A DNA stretch of 64,000 nt from JAPPHA01 sp963662705 (GTDB lineage Bacteria; Pseudomonadota; Alphaproteobacteria; Rhodobacterales; Rhodobacteraceae), in contig OY759767.1 of the NCBI GenBank assembly GCA_963662705.2, positions 1,984,001-2,048,000 of the forward strand, given 5' to 3'. The notes beneath the pieces are model-generated. The model was not told the DNA's origin. It saw only the letters and a list, made by a program, of their open reading frames with translations, and did not search any database. The translations under genes and the position numbers were made by a program. Numbering within the stretch: position 1 is the stretch's first letter; each line of letters begins with the position of its first letter. Of this stretch, positions 16,618 through 26,353 are shown in pieces.

Positions 16618-17841
16618 GTGAAACTTGACGTTGGATTCGCCAAAAGCCAGTTTCCGGCCTTTTCCGATCCGGGATTGTCCAAATCGGCATTCTTCGAAAA
16701 CGCAGGTGGAACCTACCCTTGCCGCCAGGTCATTGACAGGCTGAGCAGGTTTTATCGCGAGCGCAAGGTGCAGCCTTACGGCGAGTACGAAAGGTCGATC
16801 GTTGGCGGGAAAGAGATGGACGAGGCCCGAACCCGTCTTGCCGCTGCCATCGGGGTTGAAACGGACGAACTGTCATTTGGTCCGTCGACGACGCAGAATG
16901 CATATGTTCTTGCGCAGGCATTCCGGTCGATCCTGGGAAGCGGCGACGCAATCGTCGTTACTGAGCAAGATCACGAAGCGAACGTTGGCCCGTGGACCCG
17001 GCTCGCTGACGGCGGAGTGACGATTCGCGTCTGGAAACTGGATCCGGAAACCGGCCACCTGCCGATCAGCGGCCTCGAATCTCTTCTGGACCGGCGAGTG
17101 AAACTGGTTTGTTTCCCACACTGTTCAAACATCGTTGGCGAAATCAATCCGGTGAAGACGATTTGCCAGATGGCGAAAGACGCCGGTGCCTGGACCTGCG
17201 TTGACGGCGTGAGCTATGCGCCGCATGGCCTTCCGAACGTACGGAGTCTGGGCGCAGACATATACCTGTTCTCGACGTACAAGACCTATGGCCCTCATCA
17301 GGGCGTCATGGCGGTACGCAGGGAACTGGGAAAAAGGCTTCCGAACCAGGGCCACGAATTCAATGCGGGAAACCCGGTTCTCAGATTGACGCCAGCCGGC
17401 CCCGACCATGCCCAGGTGGCCGCGTCTGCCGGGATTCTGGACTACGTTGACCTATTGTATGGTCATCACCGGGGAACCCGTAGACGACCCGATGTACGGT
17501 GCACATACGTCGCGGGGTTGATGCGGGAACAAGAGACCAGAGTCCTGAAGCCTTTGCTGGATTGGTTATCCCGCAGCAATGCTGTCCGCCTGATCGGTTC
17601 AGGCATGCCAGAGGAGAAAGTGCCGACAGTGTCGGTTTTTCTGGACCGGCCGGGGCGAACCGTTGCGGCCGCTCTCTCCACCCATGGAATCATGGCCGGC
17701 GGAGGGCATTTTTACGGTGTACGTTGCCTCAAGGCCCTCGGAATCGACCCGACTCACGGTGTTCTTCGGCTGAGCTTTGTCCACTACACCGAGGCTGATG
17801 ATGTCTCACGGCTGATTGATGCTCTTGAAAAGGTCATTTGA
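16618..17841 (+). CDS. Aminotransferase class V family enzyme (SufS/IscS/kynureninase-like fold)
   Basis: This 407-residue fold-type I PLP enzyme starts at GTG 16618 with gagcaagag upstream. Features in order are FFENAGGTYPCRQVID (substrate loop), FGPSTTQNAYVLAQAFR, the EQDHEANVGPW histidine stacking on PLP, CVDGVSYAPHGLPNV (PLP aspartate) and the lysine in STYKTYGPHQG. It ends GVLRLSFVHYTEADDV. It is similar to cysteine desulfurase-like proteins, but the SufS active-site cysteine loop is not obvious. Sulfur transfer is therefore not certain, and a C-S or C-N lyase role is possible. It may be co-transcribed with the exporter upstream. Confidence 0.85.
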   Translation: MKLDVGFAKSQFPAFSDPGLSKSAFFENAGGTYPCRQVIDRLSRFYRERKVQPYGEYERSIVGGKEMDEARTRLAAAIGVETDELSFGPSTTQNAYVLAQAFRSILGSGDAIVVTEQDHEANVGPWTRLADGGVTIRVWKLDPETGHLPISGLESLLDRRVKLVCFPHCSNIVGEINPVKTICQMAKDAGAWTCVDGVSYAPHGLPNVRSLGADIYLFSTYKTYGPHQGVMAVRRELGKRLPNQGHEFNAGNPVLRLTPAGPDHAQVAASAGILDYVDLLYGHHRGTRRRPDVRCTYVAGLMREQETRVLKPLLDWLSRSNAVRLIGSGMPEEKVPTVSVFLDRPGRTVAAALSTHGIMAGGGHFYGVRCLKALGIDPTHGVLRLSFVHYTEADDVSRLIDALEKVI

Positions 17842-17938
17842 CGCCGGTTGTCCTCTACCAGGACGTCCTCGCGACAATGCCGGACGGCGAAACCGCGGGG
17901 AGTCAAGGCCGGTCGAAGATTACCGGCGCGTCCCTGCC

Positions 17939-18436
17939 TCACGACTGCTTCAGGTCCTCCAGCTGCTTTGCCAACAGGTCCATCCCGGCCTGCCAACCCT
18001 TGTCCATATTGCCGACCGCCTGGGAGAAAAAGTCTTGTTCGTCTTCGGTTGCTTCATGAGGCGCCCAAGTCATGCGCATGCTGGTCTTGTTGCCGGAACC
18101 CTCGAGGTGTAACTCCAACCGGACCTGCCTGGGCCAATTCGGCATCATCGGGTTGGGGATCGGGTTCCAGTTTTCGTCTGTCACGAACTGGATCGCGGAC
18201 AGGCTCACTCCCGGGTCGACTGCGACATAGTCCAAACGTTGATAGTGTGATGCCCCGCCCATACGCATTTCCAACAGCCATTGGCCACCAGGCTTGACTT
18301 CAAGTTCATGGACAACCGTCTCGACGCCCGGGCCATACCAGTGTGACACAAGTTCCGGGTCAGTCCAGGCTTTCCAAACGAGGTCGCTGGCAGAGTCGAA
18401 ATCGCGTTCCAGGACGTAAGTCGACGAATCAGACAT
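17939..18436 (-). CDS. SRPBCC/AHSA1 domain protein
   Basis: The 165-residue small-molecule or Hsp90-activator-type fold starts at ATG 18436 with caggaa upstream. The characteristic start YVLERDFDSASDLVWKAWTDPELVSHWYGP and later LEVKPGGQWLLEMRM and MRMTWAPHEAT mark the AHSA1/START superfamily. Many such proteins bind hydrophobic ligands, and some accompany ArsR regulators. None is visible here. The function is not predictable. Confidence 0.85.
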   Translation of the reverse strand: MSDSSTYVLERDFDSASDLVWKAWTDPELVSHWYGPGVETVVHELEVKPGGQWLLEMRMGGASHYQRLDYVAVDPGVSLSAIQFVTDENWNPIPNPMMPNWPRQVRLELHLEGSGNKTSMRMTWAPHEATEDEQDFFSQAVGNMDKGWQAGMDLLAKQLEDLKQS

Positions 18437-18879
18437 GGTCGGGTTCCTGTCAGTAAATCGAGTTGGCAACTCTTCTGATTGGCCGGGTAGGCCGGGGTAC
18501 ATACTCTGGGCGAACCGGCGGTTCACCGGGCAAAATGCGCATTGCACGTACCACACTCGCCGGCGTCGGCCAATATCGTTTCGTGAGCCGCAATGCCCGT
18601 CGGACTCCGTGTGTCAATGCGGTGCGGCGGCGGTTACCCCTTGCAACCCGAAATACCTGTCGGGACAGTCCCGGAAAGAGGCAGCGTACATCGGCCGCGT
18701 CGGGTCGGAAGATCCCGATCATCGGTGTCCCGGGGGGGCGCCAAGTGGAAGGAATACCGTTTCGCCAGGTTGCCTCTTTCACCGAGGCACGCGGGGCATT
18801 CGGACTTGCAATCACGTTGAATTGGGCACACGAGGGGACCCTTCTCGTGAAGAGTCCAGGCGGAGTTTCCAGGGCGCCG
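18437..18879. other. Intergenic region between divergent genes
   Basis: The plus-strand frame stays open through most of this stretch into the exchanger gene, but its translation is arginine-rich and not family-like. It is treated as non-coding. No repeat or RNA gene was recognised. Confidence 0.4.
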
Positions 18880-19833
18880 ATGATTTTCTTTCTGATCGTA
18901 GCCGGGTTGATCCTGCTGCCGGCAGGGGGGGAGCTTGTCGTTCGCGGCTCCGTAAGGATGTCGCGCATGCTGAATATCTCTCCGTTGGTTGTCGGTGTGA
19001 CCGTCGTAGGATTCGGGACATCGCTCCCGGAAGTGGTCGTCTCGATCAACGCGGCCTTGTCGGGTTCGCCGGGTTTGGCAGTCGGAAATGTCGTGGGAAG
19101 CAACATTGCCAATTCGCTCCTGGTCATCGGCCTGCCCGCCCTGTTCGCGCCGGTCATTGTTGATACAAGGGCCGTACTTCGCGACGGTGTGGGTCTCCTC
19201 GGTATCACGATCGTCTTCGTCGGAATCTGTCTCCACGGTTTGCTGAACACCTGGTTGGCGATCGTTCTTCTGGCACTGCTGTGCCTCTATGTCGTGATCA
19301 CGGCAAGAACGAGTTCCGGGTCCGAAACGCGATCTCTGATGTCTCAAGCCAGGGTGGAGACAAACGAATCAGGACAGGAAAAACAGCATTTTATCAAGAT
19401 ATTGTTAATCACTCTTGCAGGGTTTGCCGCGATAGCTGCCGGTGCCGAATGCCTGGTATCAGGCGCAGTCGAGCTTGCGCGGAGACTGGGCGTATCGAAC
19501 GAGATCATCGGATTGACCATCGTTGCAATCGGTACGTCATTGCCGGAACTCGTAACGGCACTCGTGGCGGCATACCGCAGGCAAACCGATCTTTCTCTCG
19601 GTAACGTCCTCGGGAGCAATATCTTCAATCTGGCGGGAGTTGCCGGCGTGACAGGGCTGGTCGTACCGCTGCCGATTTCCGACCAGATCGCGCGGTACGA
19701 CATTTGGGTTCTCGCGGCAACAACCGTACTCCTGTTCTTGTTCATGTGGAGCCATTACAGGATTAGCCGCGTCGAAGGCGGTATTCTTTTCGCTGGCTAC
19801 TGCTTGTACATCGGGTCACTCATTGCCTTTTGA
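18880..19833 (+). CDS. CaCA family Na+/Ca2+ antiporter (YrbG-like)
   Basis: This 317-residue cation/calcium exchanger has about ten membrane spans and two inverted alpha-repeats. Repeat 1 contains VGFGTSLPEVVVS and GNVVGSNIANSL. Repeat 2 contains VAIGTSLPELVTA and LGNVLGSNIFNLAGVAG. The acidic residue in each GTSLPE motif is the ion-binding glutamate. The start at 18880 matches where family similarity begins; GTG 18847 is an alternative. It likely exchanges Na+ for Ca2+ across the inner membrane. No operon partner is evident. Confidence 0.9.
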   Translation: MIFFLIVAGLILLPAGGELVVRGSVRMSRMLNISPLVVGVTVVGFGTSLPEVVVSINAALSGSPGLAVGNVVGSNIANSLLVIGLPALFAPVIVDTRAVLRDGVGLLGITIVFVGICLHGLLNTWLAIVLLALLCLYVVITARTSSGSETRSLMSQARVETNESGQEKQHFIKILLITLAGFAAIAAGAECLVSGAVELARRLGVSNEIIGLTIVAIGTSLPELVTALVAAYRRQTDLSLGNVLGSNIFNLAGVAGVTGLVVPLPISDQIARYDIWVLAATTVLLFLFMWSHYRISRVEGGILFAGYCLYIGSLIAF

Positions 19834-19992
19834 TCCGGCACCACATGATCATTCGATGCGGACGTTCCCCGGAATTCGACCCGATCGCGATTCACGATCG
19901 GAAAGCTCCGAAAGGCCGCCGCTGGAGTGGTTGAAGGCAGGTAGAGCCGGAAGTAAGAACGCGGGCGTCCGCACTGAGATTTCGGGTGGAAC

Positions 19993-21039
19993 ATGAGAAT
20001 CAGGTCAGACTTGGCAGACGCGGTGGGAAATACGCCGTTGATCCGCCTGAACCAGGCCTCGGAATTGACCGGGTGCGAAATCCTTGGGAAAGCCGAATTC
20101 CTGAATCCCGGGCAGTCGGTCAAGGATCGTGCTGCCCTCGGAATCATCAGGGATGCCGAGGAGCGCGGTCTCCTGGAACCAGGGGGAACGATCGTCGAGG
20201 GAACTGCGGGCAACACCGGGATCGGGCTTGCGCTTGTCGGCGGGTCTCTTGGATACCGCACGGTCATCGTGATTCCCGAAACACAGAGTGAAGAAAAAAA
20301 GGACATGCTTCGCCTGGCCGGTGCCCAGCTCATCCAGGTGCCGGCGGTTCCTTACCGCAATCCCAACAACTACGTTCGCTACTCGGGGCGCCTGGCGGAA
20401 TTACTGGCGAATTCGGAGCCAAATGGCACCATCTGGGCCAACCAGTTCGACAACGTGGCCAACCGGCGGATTCACGTGGTGACCACGGCGCCGGAAATCT
20501 GGAATCAGACTGGCGGTAGGGTGGACGCTTTTATTTGCGCTGTTGGCACCGGAGGTACGCTGGCCGGAGTCGCCGAAGGACTCAAGTCGCGCAATCCGAA
20601 CGTAAAGATCGGTATTGCGGATCCGGAGGGCGCCGCGCTGTTCAACTACTATGCGCATGGCGAGTTGAAAGCGGAAGGCACCTCGATCACGGAGGGAATC
20701 GGACAGGGTCGAATCACCGAGAACCTGGTGGGCCTCGAAGTCGACTATCCATACCGCATTCCTGACTCGGAAGCCTTGCCAATACTGTTTTCGCTTTTGC
20801 AGAAAGAAGGCCTTTGCCTGGGTGGTTCCACGGGCTTGAATGTGGCTGGCGCAATCCGCATGGCGCGGGATCTCGGTCCCGGTCATGTCATCGTTACCGT
20901 GTTGTGCGATTACGGAACGCGATATCAGTCCAGACTGTTCAATCCCGAGTTCCTGAGATCAAAGAACCTGCCTGTCCCTGGTTGGCTCGACGGGGAGATC
21001 ACGGAAATTCCGACTGTCTATGTCGAGAGTGAAGAGTGA
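19993..21039 (+). CDS. cysK: Cysteine synthase family PLP enzyme
   Basis: This 348-residue fold-type II PLP enzyme makes cysteine from O-acetylserine and sulfide, or is a close paralogue. It has AVGNTPLIRL, the PLP lysine in PGQSVKDRAAL, GTAGNTGIGLALVGGSLGY, and the phosphate-binding loop VGTGGTLAGVAEGLKS. The CysK/CysM consensus T-S-G-N-T is here T-A-G-N-T, and the asparagine is retained. It ends with the extension DGEITEIPTVYVESEE, longer than the 310-320 residues usual for CysK. This resembles the cysteine-synthase-A group in alphaproteobacteria annotated as CysK2-like. The AlaX gene follows 90 nt downstream. Confidence 0.87.
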   Translation: MRIRSDLADAVGNTPLIRLNQASELTGCEILGKAEFLNPGQSVKDRAALGIIRDAEERGLLEPGGTIVEGTAGNTGIGLALVGGSLGYRTVIVIPETQSEEKKDMLRLAGAQLIQVPAVPYRNPNNYVRYSGRLAELLANSEPNGTIWANQFDNVANRRIHVVTTAPEIWNQTGGRVDAFICAVGTGGTLAGVAEGLKSRNPNVKIGIADPEGAALFNYYAHGELKAEGTSITEGIGQGRITENLVGLEVDYPYRIPDSEALPILFSLLQKEGLCLGGSTGLNVAGAIRMARDLGPGHVIVTVLCDYGTRYQSRLFNPEFLRSKNLPVPGWLDGEITEIPTVYVESEE

Positions 21040-21129
21040 ACCGAAGGTAACAGGAATGGTTCGGGGTCTGGCGATCCGCGGGACCGGGAACAGGAGAGGC
21101 TCGGGTTCGATACAGAGGAAAACAGTTCG

Positions 21130-21852
21130 ATGACCGTATCACTTTATCAACGGGATGCTTACCTGAGAGAAGCGGACGCGACCTTGGTCGCGATCAATGA
21201 TCGTGGCGGTGTCATCCTTGACCGGTCATTGTTTTATCCGACCGGCGGCGGCCAGCCCGGGGACTCGGGCGAGCTCGTCGTCGACGGCGAGACGATCAGA
21301 ATCGCGACAACGGTCAAGGGCGACGGTGAAGACATCGTTCTTGTTCCCGAATCGCCCGTCAAACTGCTGGCCGGAGCTCCTGTCCTGCAGAGGATTGATT
21401 GGGACAAAAGGCTTGCCCATATGCGTGTTCATTCTGCATTGCACCTTCTCTCGGTCGTTATCCCGTTGCCGGTCACGGGTGGCCAGATATCTGCCGAAAA
21501 GGGCCGCCTGGATTTTGACATGCCGACTGCGCCCGATGACAAGCAGGCGATCGAGGATTCATTGAACGATCTGGTGGATCGGGACCTTGAAATCACGGAC
21601 GAATGGATTTCGGACGAAGAACTGGCGGCAAATCCCGGGCTCGTGAAAACGATGTCGGTCAAGCCTCCAAGCGGACGCGGCAAGGTCCGGTTGGTTCGAA
21701 TAAGCGAGGGCGACGAACTCGTCGACCTTCAGCCGTGTGGGGGTACGCATGTGCGAACGACAAGAGAGATTGGCAGGCTGCGGCTCGGAAAAGTCGAAAA
21801 AAAGAGCCGCCTCAATCGCCGCGTGAACATACATCCGCTGGAGATTGCATAG
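21130..21852 (+). CDS. Alanyl-tRNA editing protein AlaX
   Basis: This 240-residue free-standing editing domain hydrolyses Ser- or Gly-mischarged tRNA-Ala. Zinc ligands are visible as HSALH (H101, H105) and CGGTH (C203, H207), with the glycine-rich motif PTGGGQPGD at about 38-46. The length and the presence of an N-terminal AlaRS-like beta-barrel part match AlaX-M. The start ATG has aggaaaacagttcg upstream. It lies directly after the cysteine synthase and is probably co-transcribed. Confidence 0.92.
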   Translation: MTVSLYQRDAYLREADATLVAINDRGGVILDRSLFYPTGGGQPGDSGELVVDGETIRIATTVKGDGEDIVLVPESPVKLLAGAPVLQRIDWDKRLAHMRVHSALHLLSVVIPLPVTGGQISAEKGRLDFDMPTAPDDKQAIEDSLNDLVDRDLEITDEWISDEELAANPGLVKTMSVKPPSGRGKVRLVRISEGDELVDLQPCGGTHVRTTREIGRLRLGKVEKKSRLNRRVNIHPLEIA

Positions 21853-22260
21853 AATTTGGGCGCGCGCGGCAACCGAAGCCGGGACCTGATCGCGACCCCG
21901 GTCGCGTTCGGATCAGGCCGTGACCGGGTTGGTTCAGTCTTCCGACCGCCACCCGCGTTCCTTTTTCCGGATTCCCGTGTTCAACGGGGTTCATCGCCGA
22001 TTCGGCATTCGGGGTTCGGTTTTCGTTTGACGCACTTGCCGAACGGTTGGAGTGCGTCAAGGCGCGTCCGGGCGCACCAGTTTGCTTCCCGCGCATCCGA
22101 GACAGACGTTGATCGTGCGGAAGTCGGGAGAAGCCATGGGAAGAAACGGGAGCTTGACGTCGGCCGTCATAGGACTGAAATTCCCGCCACCTTGAATGAA
22201 GGACAAATCTCCACGCCTTTTGAGCCGGCAATTGTTTCCGGAGTTGGCAAGGTCAGTTGC
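21853..22260. other. Intergenic region between convergent genes
   Basis: This stretch separates the alaX-like gene from the convergent DUF1989 gene. No recognisable gene was seen in either direction. The long plus frame across it is the shadow of DUF1989 at its far end. Confidence 0.4.
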
Positions 22261-22866
22261 CTAGTATCCCGGGATTATCTCGAAATGCGCTTCGGTTGGT
22301 TGGCAGGATTCTCCATTGACGGGGACCATGTCCTGGGGACAGGCCGACATGGCAACGATGCAGTCCATCCTTGCACGCAGGACGACATGGTCGCCCGGCC
22401 GGGACAACGGGGGCTCGAATCCCAGATCACCGGAGTCGTCCCAGGGAATGTTCATGAAGAGATTCAGGGGTGAGGGCGTATGGGGCACGACAATTCCCAA
22501 TTCGGCCATTGCAGATGCCAGGTTGTCAGCGCAATTGTCGTGAACCCCCTCGAATCCCAGCAGACGGTATCGCCACCGATCGCATGCAGCCATCATCGTG
22601 TCGTGTCGCCCGGGCGACGTGTCTTCGTCGAGCACCAGAATCTCTCGGCGCCTGTTGGTGACCAAGGCATCGCCGACACGGGGCGTCATCCGCATATTGA
22701 ACACCCGGGTTGCATCCATGGCCATGAATTCGGTCGAGTCGGCCCCGCTGAACGCCCAGGTGTCGACCACCTGCTGGCCGTGAGTATTGATGACGCGAAT
22801 TCGCTGTCCCGCGTTGAGCTGGCATGCCGTGCCCGAACGGGCAGGGAGGATTCTGGTCTTTCCCAT
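22261..22866 (-). CDS. DUF1989 / urea carboxylase-associated family protein
   Basis: This 201-residue protein carries the DUF1989 core: RIRVINTHGQQVVDTWAFSG near the start, TNRRREILVLDEDTSPGRHDTMMAACDRWRY in the middle, and PSPLNLFMNIPWDDSGDLGF, DCIVAMSACPQD at the end. Conserved His and Cys residues suggest a metal site. Family members sit near urea carboxylase/allophanate hydrolase or aminomethyltransferase genes. Here it is the last gene of a possible minus-strand run after the PhyH dioxygenase (187-nt gap). The start has aggaggcac upstream on the coding strand. Its role is unknown. Confidence 0.85.
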   Translation of the reverse strand: MGKTRILPARSGTACQLNAGQRIRVINTHGQQVVDTWAFSGADSTEFMAMDATRVFNMRMTPRVGDALVTNRRREILVLDEDTSPGRHDTMMAACDRWRYRLLGFEGVHDNCADNLASAMAELGIVVPHTPSPLNLFMNIPWDDSGDLGFEPPLSRPGDHVVLRARMDCIVAMSACPQDMVPVNGESCQPTEAHFEIIPGY

Positions 22867-23053
22867 GTGGAGTGCCTCCTTTCACTGGCCAAGATTAACA
22901 ATGGGCAACAGATCCGACAATTGCCGACCCGCGAGCAGTTCCGTTCAGACAGGGTATTGGCGGCAGATCGCCATCGATTCGCGTTTCTCCGGCGGGTTGC
23001 ATAACTCGGACGGAACTGGCGCCCGAAAACGGAGTTTCTTCGTGCGGTTCAGC

Positions 23054-23974
23054 CTACTGGGCCCGGTCCAATCGCTTTTCCGGGAACTGAAATGTTTCCT
23101 CGTCGTACCGACGCCAGGTTCGGTCAATCTTTGTTGTAGGCACGTGGTTCACGCGAATCGCTTCGAACGCCCGCCAATCGGTTACCACCTCGTCCGGCCG
23201 ATCTTTGCTTCTGCCAAGGAAAGAGGCTTCATTCGGGCCGTAATCGCCAGCCTCCGGCGAACTATAGCGAAGGTCCGCGGACCACCGGATCAGGCCTGAT
23301 ACATTTTCAGTAGACCTGTGCGGTGTGAGATTGGTCATCATCACGGCATCACCTACATCGGCCGGGACCGGGACCGGATTCACGTCGGGCATGCGGTCGG
23401 GATGTACGCAGAGCCCAGGCGCCTTCAGGTCGGCCCAATAGTGCCGGATCACGCCCTTTCTGTGACACCCGGGCAGGACTTCCATGCATCCCGTTTCCAC
23501 CGTCGCATTCATCAGGGGCACCCAAAATGTCGGGACAAGGTCATCGTCTGCACAGGAGTGGAAATAGGCCGAATCTTGGTGCCAGGGGATGATGCCCTCT
23601 GCCAGCCCCGGCAGCTTTGGCCGCAACCGGTAGATGCTGGAAACAAGGATCTCGGGCCCCAGCAATTGCTCCATGATGTCGAGAATTTCCGGGCACGTGA
23701 GCAAGTTGAATATTGCCGGCCCGGTGTGGGTCCCATGCGCTACCGGGTCAAGGATCCTGGGCGACTGGGCATGCAAATGTGCGGTTCGACGGAGAAAATC
23801 CGCGTCTTCGTGCATCTCAGTGATCTCTCCGCGCTCCCGCAGTATCTTGGCATGCATGTCGATCGTCGTTTCGATTTCGTCTTGCAGCGCCTGAACCGCT
23901 GCACGGGGCACCGCATTTCGCGCGATGAGATAGCCTTCACGATGAAATTGGTCGATTTGAGCTTGGTCTAGCAT
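23054..23974 (-). CDS. Phytanoyl-CoA dioxygenase (PhyH) family protein
   Basis: This 306-residue Fe(II)/2-oxoglutarate-dependent oxygenase starts at ATG 23974 with aaggcaagga upstream. The iron facial triad appears as H-x-D in IPWHQDSAYFHS and the distal histidine in TNLTPHRSTENVSG; the 2-oxoglutarate-binding arginine follows in IRWSADLRYSS. PhyH proteins hydroxylate small acids, lipids or other metabolites. It lies 78 nt downstream of the MalK-type ATPase on the same strand, so it may act on a compound brought in by the rhamnoside transporter. The substrate is not predictable. Confidence 0.87.
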   Translation of the reverse strand: MLDQAQIDQFHREGYLIARNAVPRAAVQALQDEIETTIDMHAKILRERGEITEMHEDADFLRRTAHLHAQSPRILDPVAHGTHTGPAIFNLLTCPEILDIMEQLLGPEILVSSIYRLRPKLPGLAEGIIPWHQDSAYFHSCADDDLVPTFWVPLMNATVETGCMEVLPGCHRKGVIRHYWADLKAPGLCVHPDRMPDVNPVPVPADVGDAVMMTNLTPHRSTENVSGLIRWSADLRYSSPEAGDYGPNEASFLGRSKDRPDEVVTDWRAFEAIRVNHVPTTKIDRTWRRYDEETFQFPEKRLDRAQ

Positions 23975-24052
23975 GGCTCTATCCTTGCCTTTTGCATCGC
24001 GCGACGGGGACTGACGTTTGCTTGGGGCTACCACGGCCACAGCATGTCCTGG

Positions 24053-25162
24053 CTATGAGACCGGGTCTGAAAGATGCTTTCGCTTAAAGGCCTGTTCGTT
24101 GCTGTCGAAGAGGTGGAGTTTCGCGACTGGCGCAGTCAAATGTGCGTGGTCTCCGATCTTTACGGGAACGTTTCCGTCAAGTTTTGCCAGGACCGGCTCA
24201 ACCAAACCGCAATCCACATAGATCATCGTGAATTCGCCCAATACCTCGACGATGTCGATATCGCCTGAGACAATGGATGTGGATTCATCGCCAATTTCAA
24301 AGTCCTCTGGTCGGATTCCAAGCGTACCTTTCGACCCCACTGCGTTCGAGGTTACCGGTAGATTGACATTTATCGGTTTTCCGTTGGTGGGTGTGACGGT
24401 CGCCTTTGGCTCGGCGCTGTCGATCGAACACGGCACCAAATTCATGGCTGGCGAGCCGATAAAACGGGCCACGAACAGGTTTATCGGATGATCATAGAGA
24501 TCTATCGGCGTCCCGACCTGTTCGATCACGCCGTCATTCAAGACGATGATGCGGTCTGCCAGCGTCATCGCCTCGACCTGGTCGTGGGTGACATAGATCA
24601 TCGTCGTATGGGACATGCTCTGATGCAGCCTGGCGATCTCGATCCTCGTTGCCACACGCAGCGCGGCGTCGAGGTTGGACAATGGCTCATCGAACAGAAA
24701 AACCCTTGGATCGCGGACAATGGCCCGCCCGATGGCGACCCTTTGCCGTTGTCCACCGGAAAGTTGTTTCGGAAGTCGGTCGAGTAGGGGCGTCAATTGT
24801 AGAATGTCGGCGGCTTCGTGGACGCGCCGCTTGGTCTCCTGCTTGCCGGCCTTGGCGAGCCTCATCCCGAACGACATGTTTTCAAAAACGGTCATATGGG
24901 GGTAGAGAGCGTATGACTGAAACACCATTGCGATGCCGCGTTTTGACGGTGCAACATCCGTCACCACTTCGCTGCCGATTTCCACTTCGCCTGCGGTAAG
25001 GTCCTCCAGTCCGGCAATAAGGCGTAAAAGTGTCGATTTTCCGCAACCTGACGGGCCGACAAACACGACGAATTCGCCGGACCGGATTTTCAGGTCGACA
25101 CCCTTGATGACGTCGACGTCGTCGAAGGCTTTCCAGATACCCGAAAGAACAACCTCGGTCAT
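24053..25162 (-). CDS. Sugar ABC transporter ATP-binding protein (MalK/UgpC type)
   Basis: This 369-residue cytoplasmic ATPase has Walker A GPSGCGKST, Q-loop VFQSYALYPHMTV, signature LSGGQRQRVAIGRAIV, Walker B VFLFDEPLSNLD, H-loop VTHDQVEAM, and a TOBE regulatory domain from about residue 240 (GIRPEDFEI). It lies between the LacI gene and the PhyH gene on minus, and the binding protein and permeases are encoded divergently from the LacI promoter. It is therefore the likely energiser of that importer, and perhaps also of importers in the window that lack an ATPase. Confidence 0.93.
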   Translation of the reverse strand: MTEVVLSGIWKAFDDVDVIKGVDLKIRSGEFVVFVGPSGCGKSTLLRLIAGLEDLTAGEVEIGSEVVTDVAPSKRGIAMVFQSYALYPHMTVFENMSFGMRLAKAGKQETKRRVHEAADILQLTPLLDRLPKQLSGGQRQRVAIGRAIVRDPRVFLFDEPLSNLDAALRVATRIEIARLHQSMSHTTMIYVTHDQVEAMTLADRIIVLNDGVIEQVGTPIDLYDHPINLFVARFIGSPAMNLVPCSIDSAEPKATVTPTNGKPINVNLPVTSNAVGSKGTLGIRPEDFEIGDESTSIVSGDIDIVEVLGEFTMIYVDCGLVEPVLAKLDGNVPVKIGDHAHLTAPVAKLHLFDSNEQAFKRKHLSDPVS

Positions 25163-25260
25163 TTCAGATCTCCTTGCATGGCCGGTTCAAGGCAAATGGA
25201 TCGATGTCCATCCGCTTCGAAACCGGCCAATCCCTGCCCGGTGAGCACCGGTGTCCCTGG

Positions 25261-26295
25261 TTACGACAATTCATGCCCTTGCGTATTTTCTCGCATGATC
25301 AGTTCAACCGGCACCCGCGATTCCTTGAACGGCTCACCGTTGTGCTGCGCCAGCAGTGTCTGGATGGTCAGCTGGGCGGTTCGTTTCAGGTCCTGGTGAA
25401 TTACGGCTTTCATCGAGCCTTCCATAAGATACCGTCGGGTCGTAGCCGTCAGATTGTGACCGAACAGTATGATTTCTTGCGATCGACCATGCTCCTTGAT
25501 TGCCTCAACGACGCCGTGATTGCCGGCACCGACGCTGTAAATTCCGACGATGTCCGAGTATTCCTTGAGCATCTGGTCAACTTGTCGATAGTTGCCATCT
25601 GAATCGTCACCGCCGGATACCAGGTCCAGCACTTCCAGTTCTGGAAATTCTGCGCGCAGGACACTTCGAAAGCCGATTTCCCTTAGCTCGTGGCTGCGAT
25701 AGAGTTGGCCGCCCCACAATACAGCGACCCGCCCCGGCCGATGTATGAGTTGACCCATCAGGAACCCGGCGGCGCGACCGGCGGCGCGATTGTCCATACC
25801 AACGACAGGAACGTTCAACGATCCGTCGAAGCCCGACGAAATACAGACGACCGGTATGCCTTCGTCGATAATACAGGCGACTGCGTCAGATACGGCGGGG
25901 TGGTCGAGTGCAATGAAAGCAATCCCCGACGCGCCGCGCTCGCGCATTCTATCAAGCTGACTGGCCAAAGCCGCTGGGTTCATCTTTTCGACGAAAGAAC
26001 AGGTCACACCGACCTGATTCGCCTGGCCGTGCGCTTGTGAAGATCGCGCAAAAAACGACGTACCCGCCTCGTTATCCTTTGGAAGAAGAATTTCAAAATG
26101 ACTCCGAGGTGGCTGAGGTCGGTCGCGCATGCTTCCCGGCTTTCGTGCCATAACGACTTCCATCGCCTGGCGGACACGCCGCTCCATCGCTTCCGAAACG
26201 CCGTCCCGGTCGTTCAGAACCCGGTCGACCGTCGCCGTGCCGACCCCCGCCTCGCGTGCGACATCCGCTATCCGCACCGGCCGCCTACGTTTCAT
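25261..26295 (-). CDS. LacI family transcriptional regulator of the rhamnoside locus
   Basis: This 344-residue repressor starts at ATG 26295 with acggag upstream. The N-terminal helix-turn-helix and hinge are VRIADVAREAGVGTATVDRVLNDRDGVSEAMERRV. The V-D-R-V-L variant is typical of the LacI subgroup whose sensor domain resembles ribose/xylose-binding proteins. The periplasmic-binding-like domain follows (FEILLPKDNEAGTSFFARSS to VPVELIMREN). It is divergent from the binding-protein gene, and the intervening 156 bp contain a perfect palindrome and direct repeats that could be its operators. Confidence 0.92.
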   Translation of the reverse strand: MKRRRPVRIADVAREAGVGTATVDRVLNDRDGVSEAMERRVRQAMEVVMARKPGSMRDRPQPPRSHFEILLPKDNEAGTSFFARSSQAHGQANQVGVTCSFVEKMNPAALASQLDRMRERGASGIAFIALDHPAVSDAVACIIDEGIPVVCISSGFDGSLNVPVVGMDNRAAGRAAGFLMGQLIHRPGRVAVLWGGQLYRSHELREIGFRSVLRAEFPELEVLDLVSGGDDSDGNYRQVDQMLKEYSDIVGIYSVGAGNHGVVEAIKEHGRSQEIILFGHNLTATTRRYLMEGSMKAVIHQDLKRTAQLTIQTLLAQHNGEPFKESRVPVELIMRENTQGHELS

Positions 26296-26353
26296 TCGAG
26301 CTCCGTTCGTTTTATTTTGACCAAGTAACCGGTTTGTATCCTGATTTCGAATG

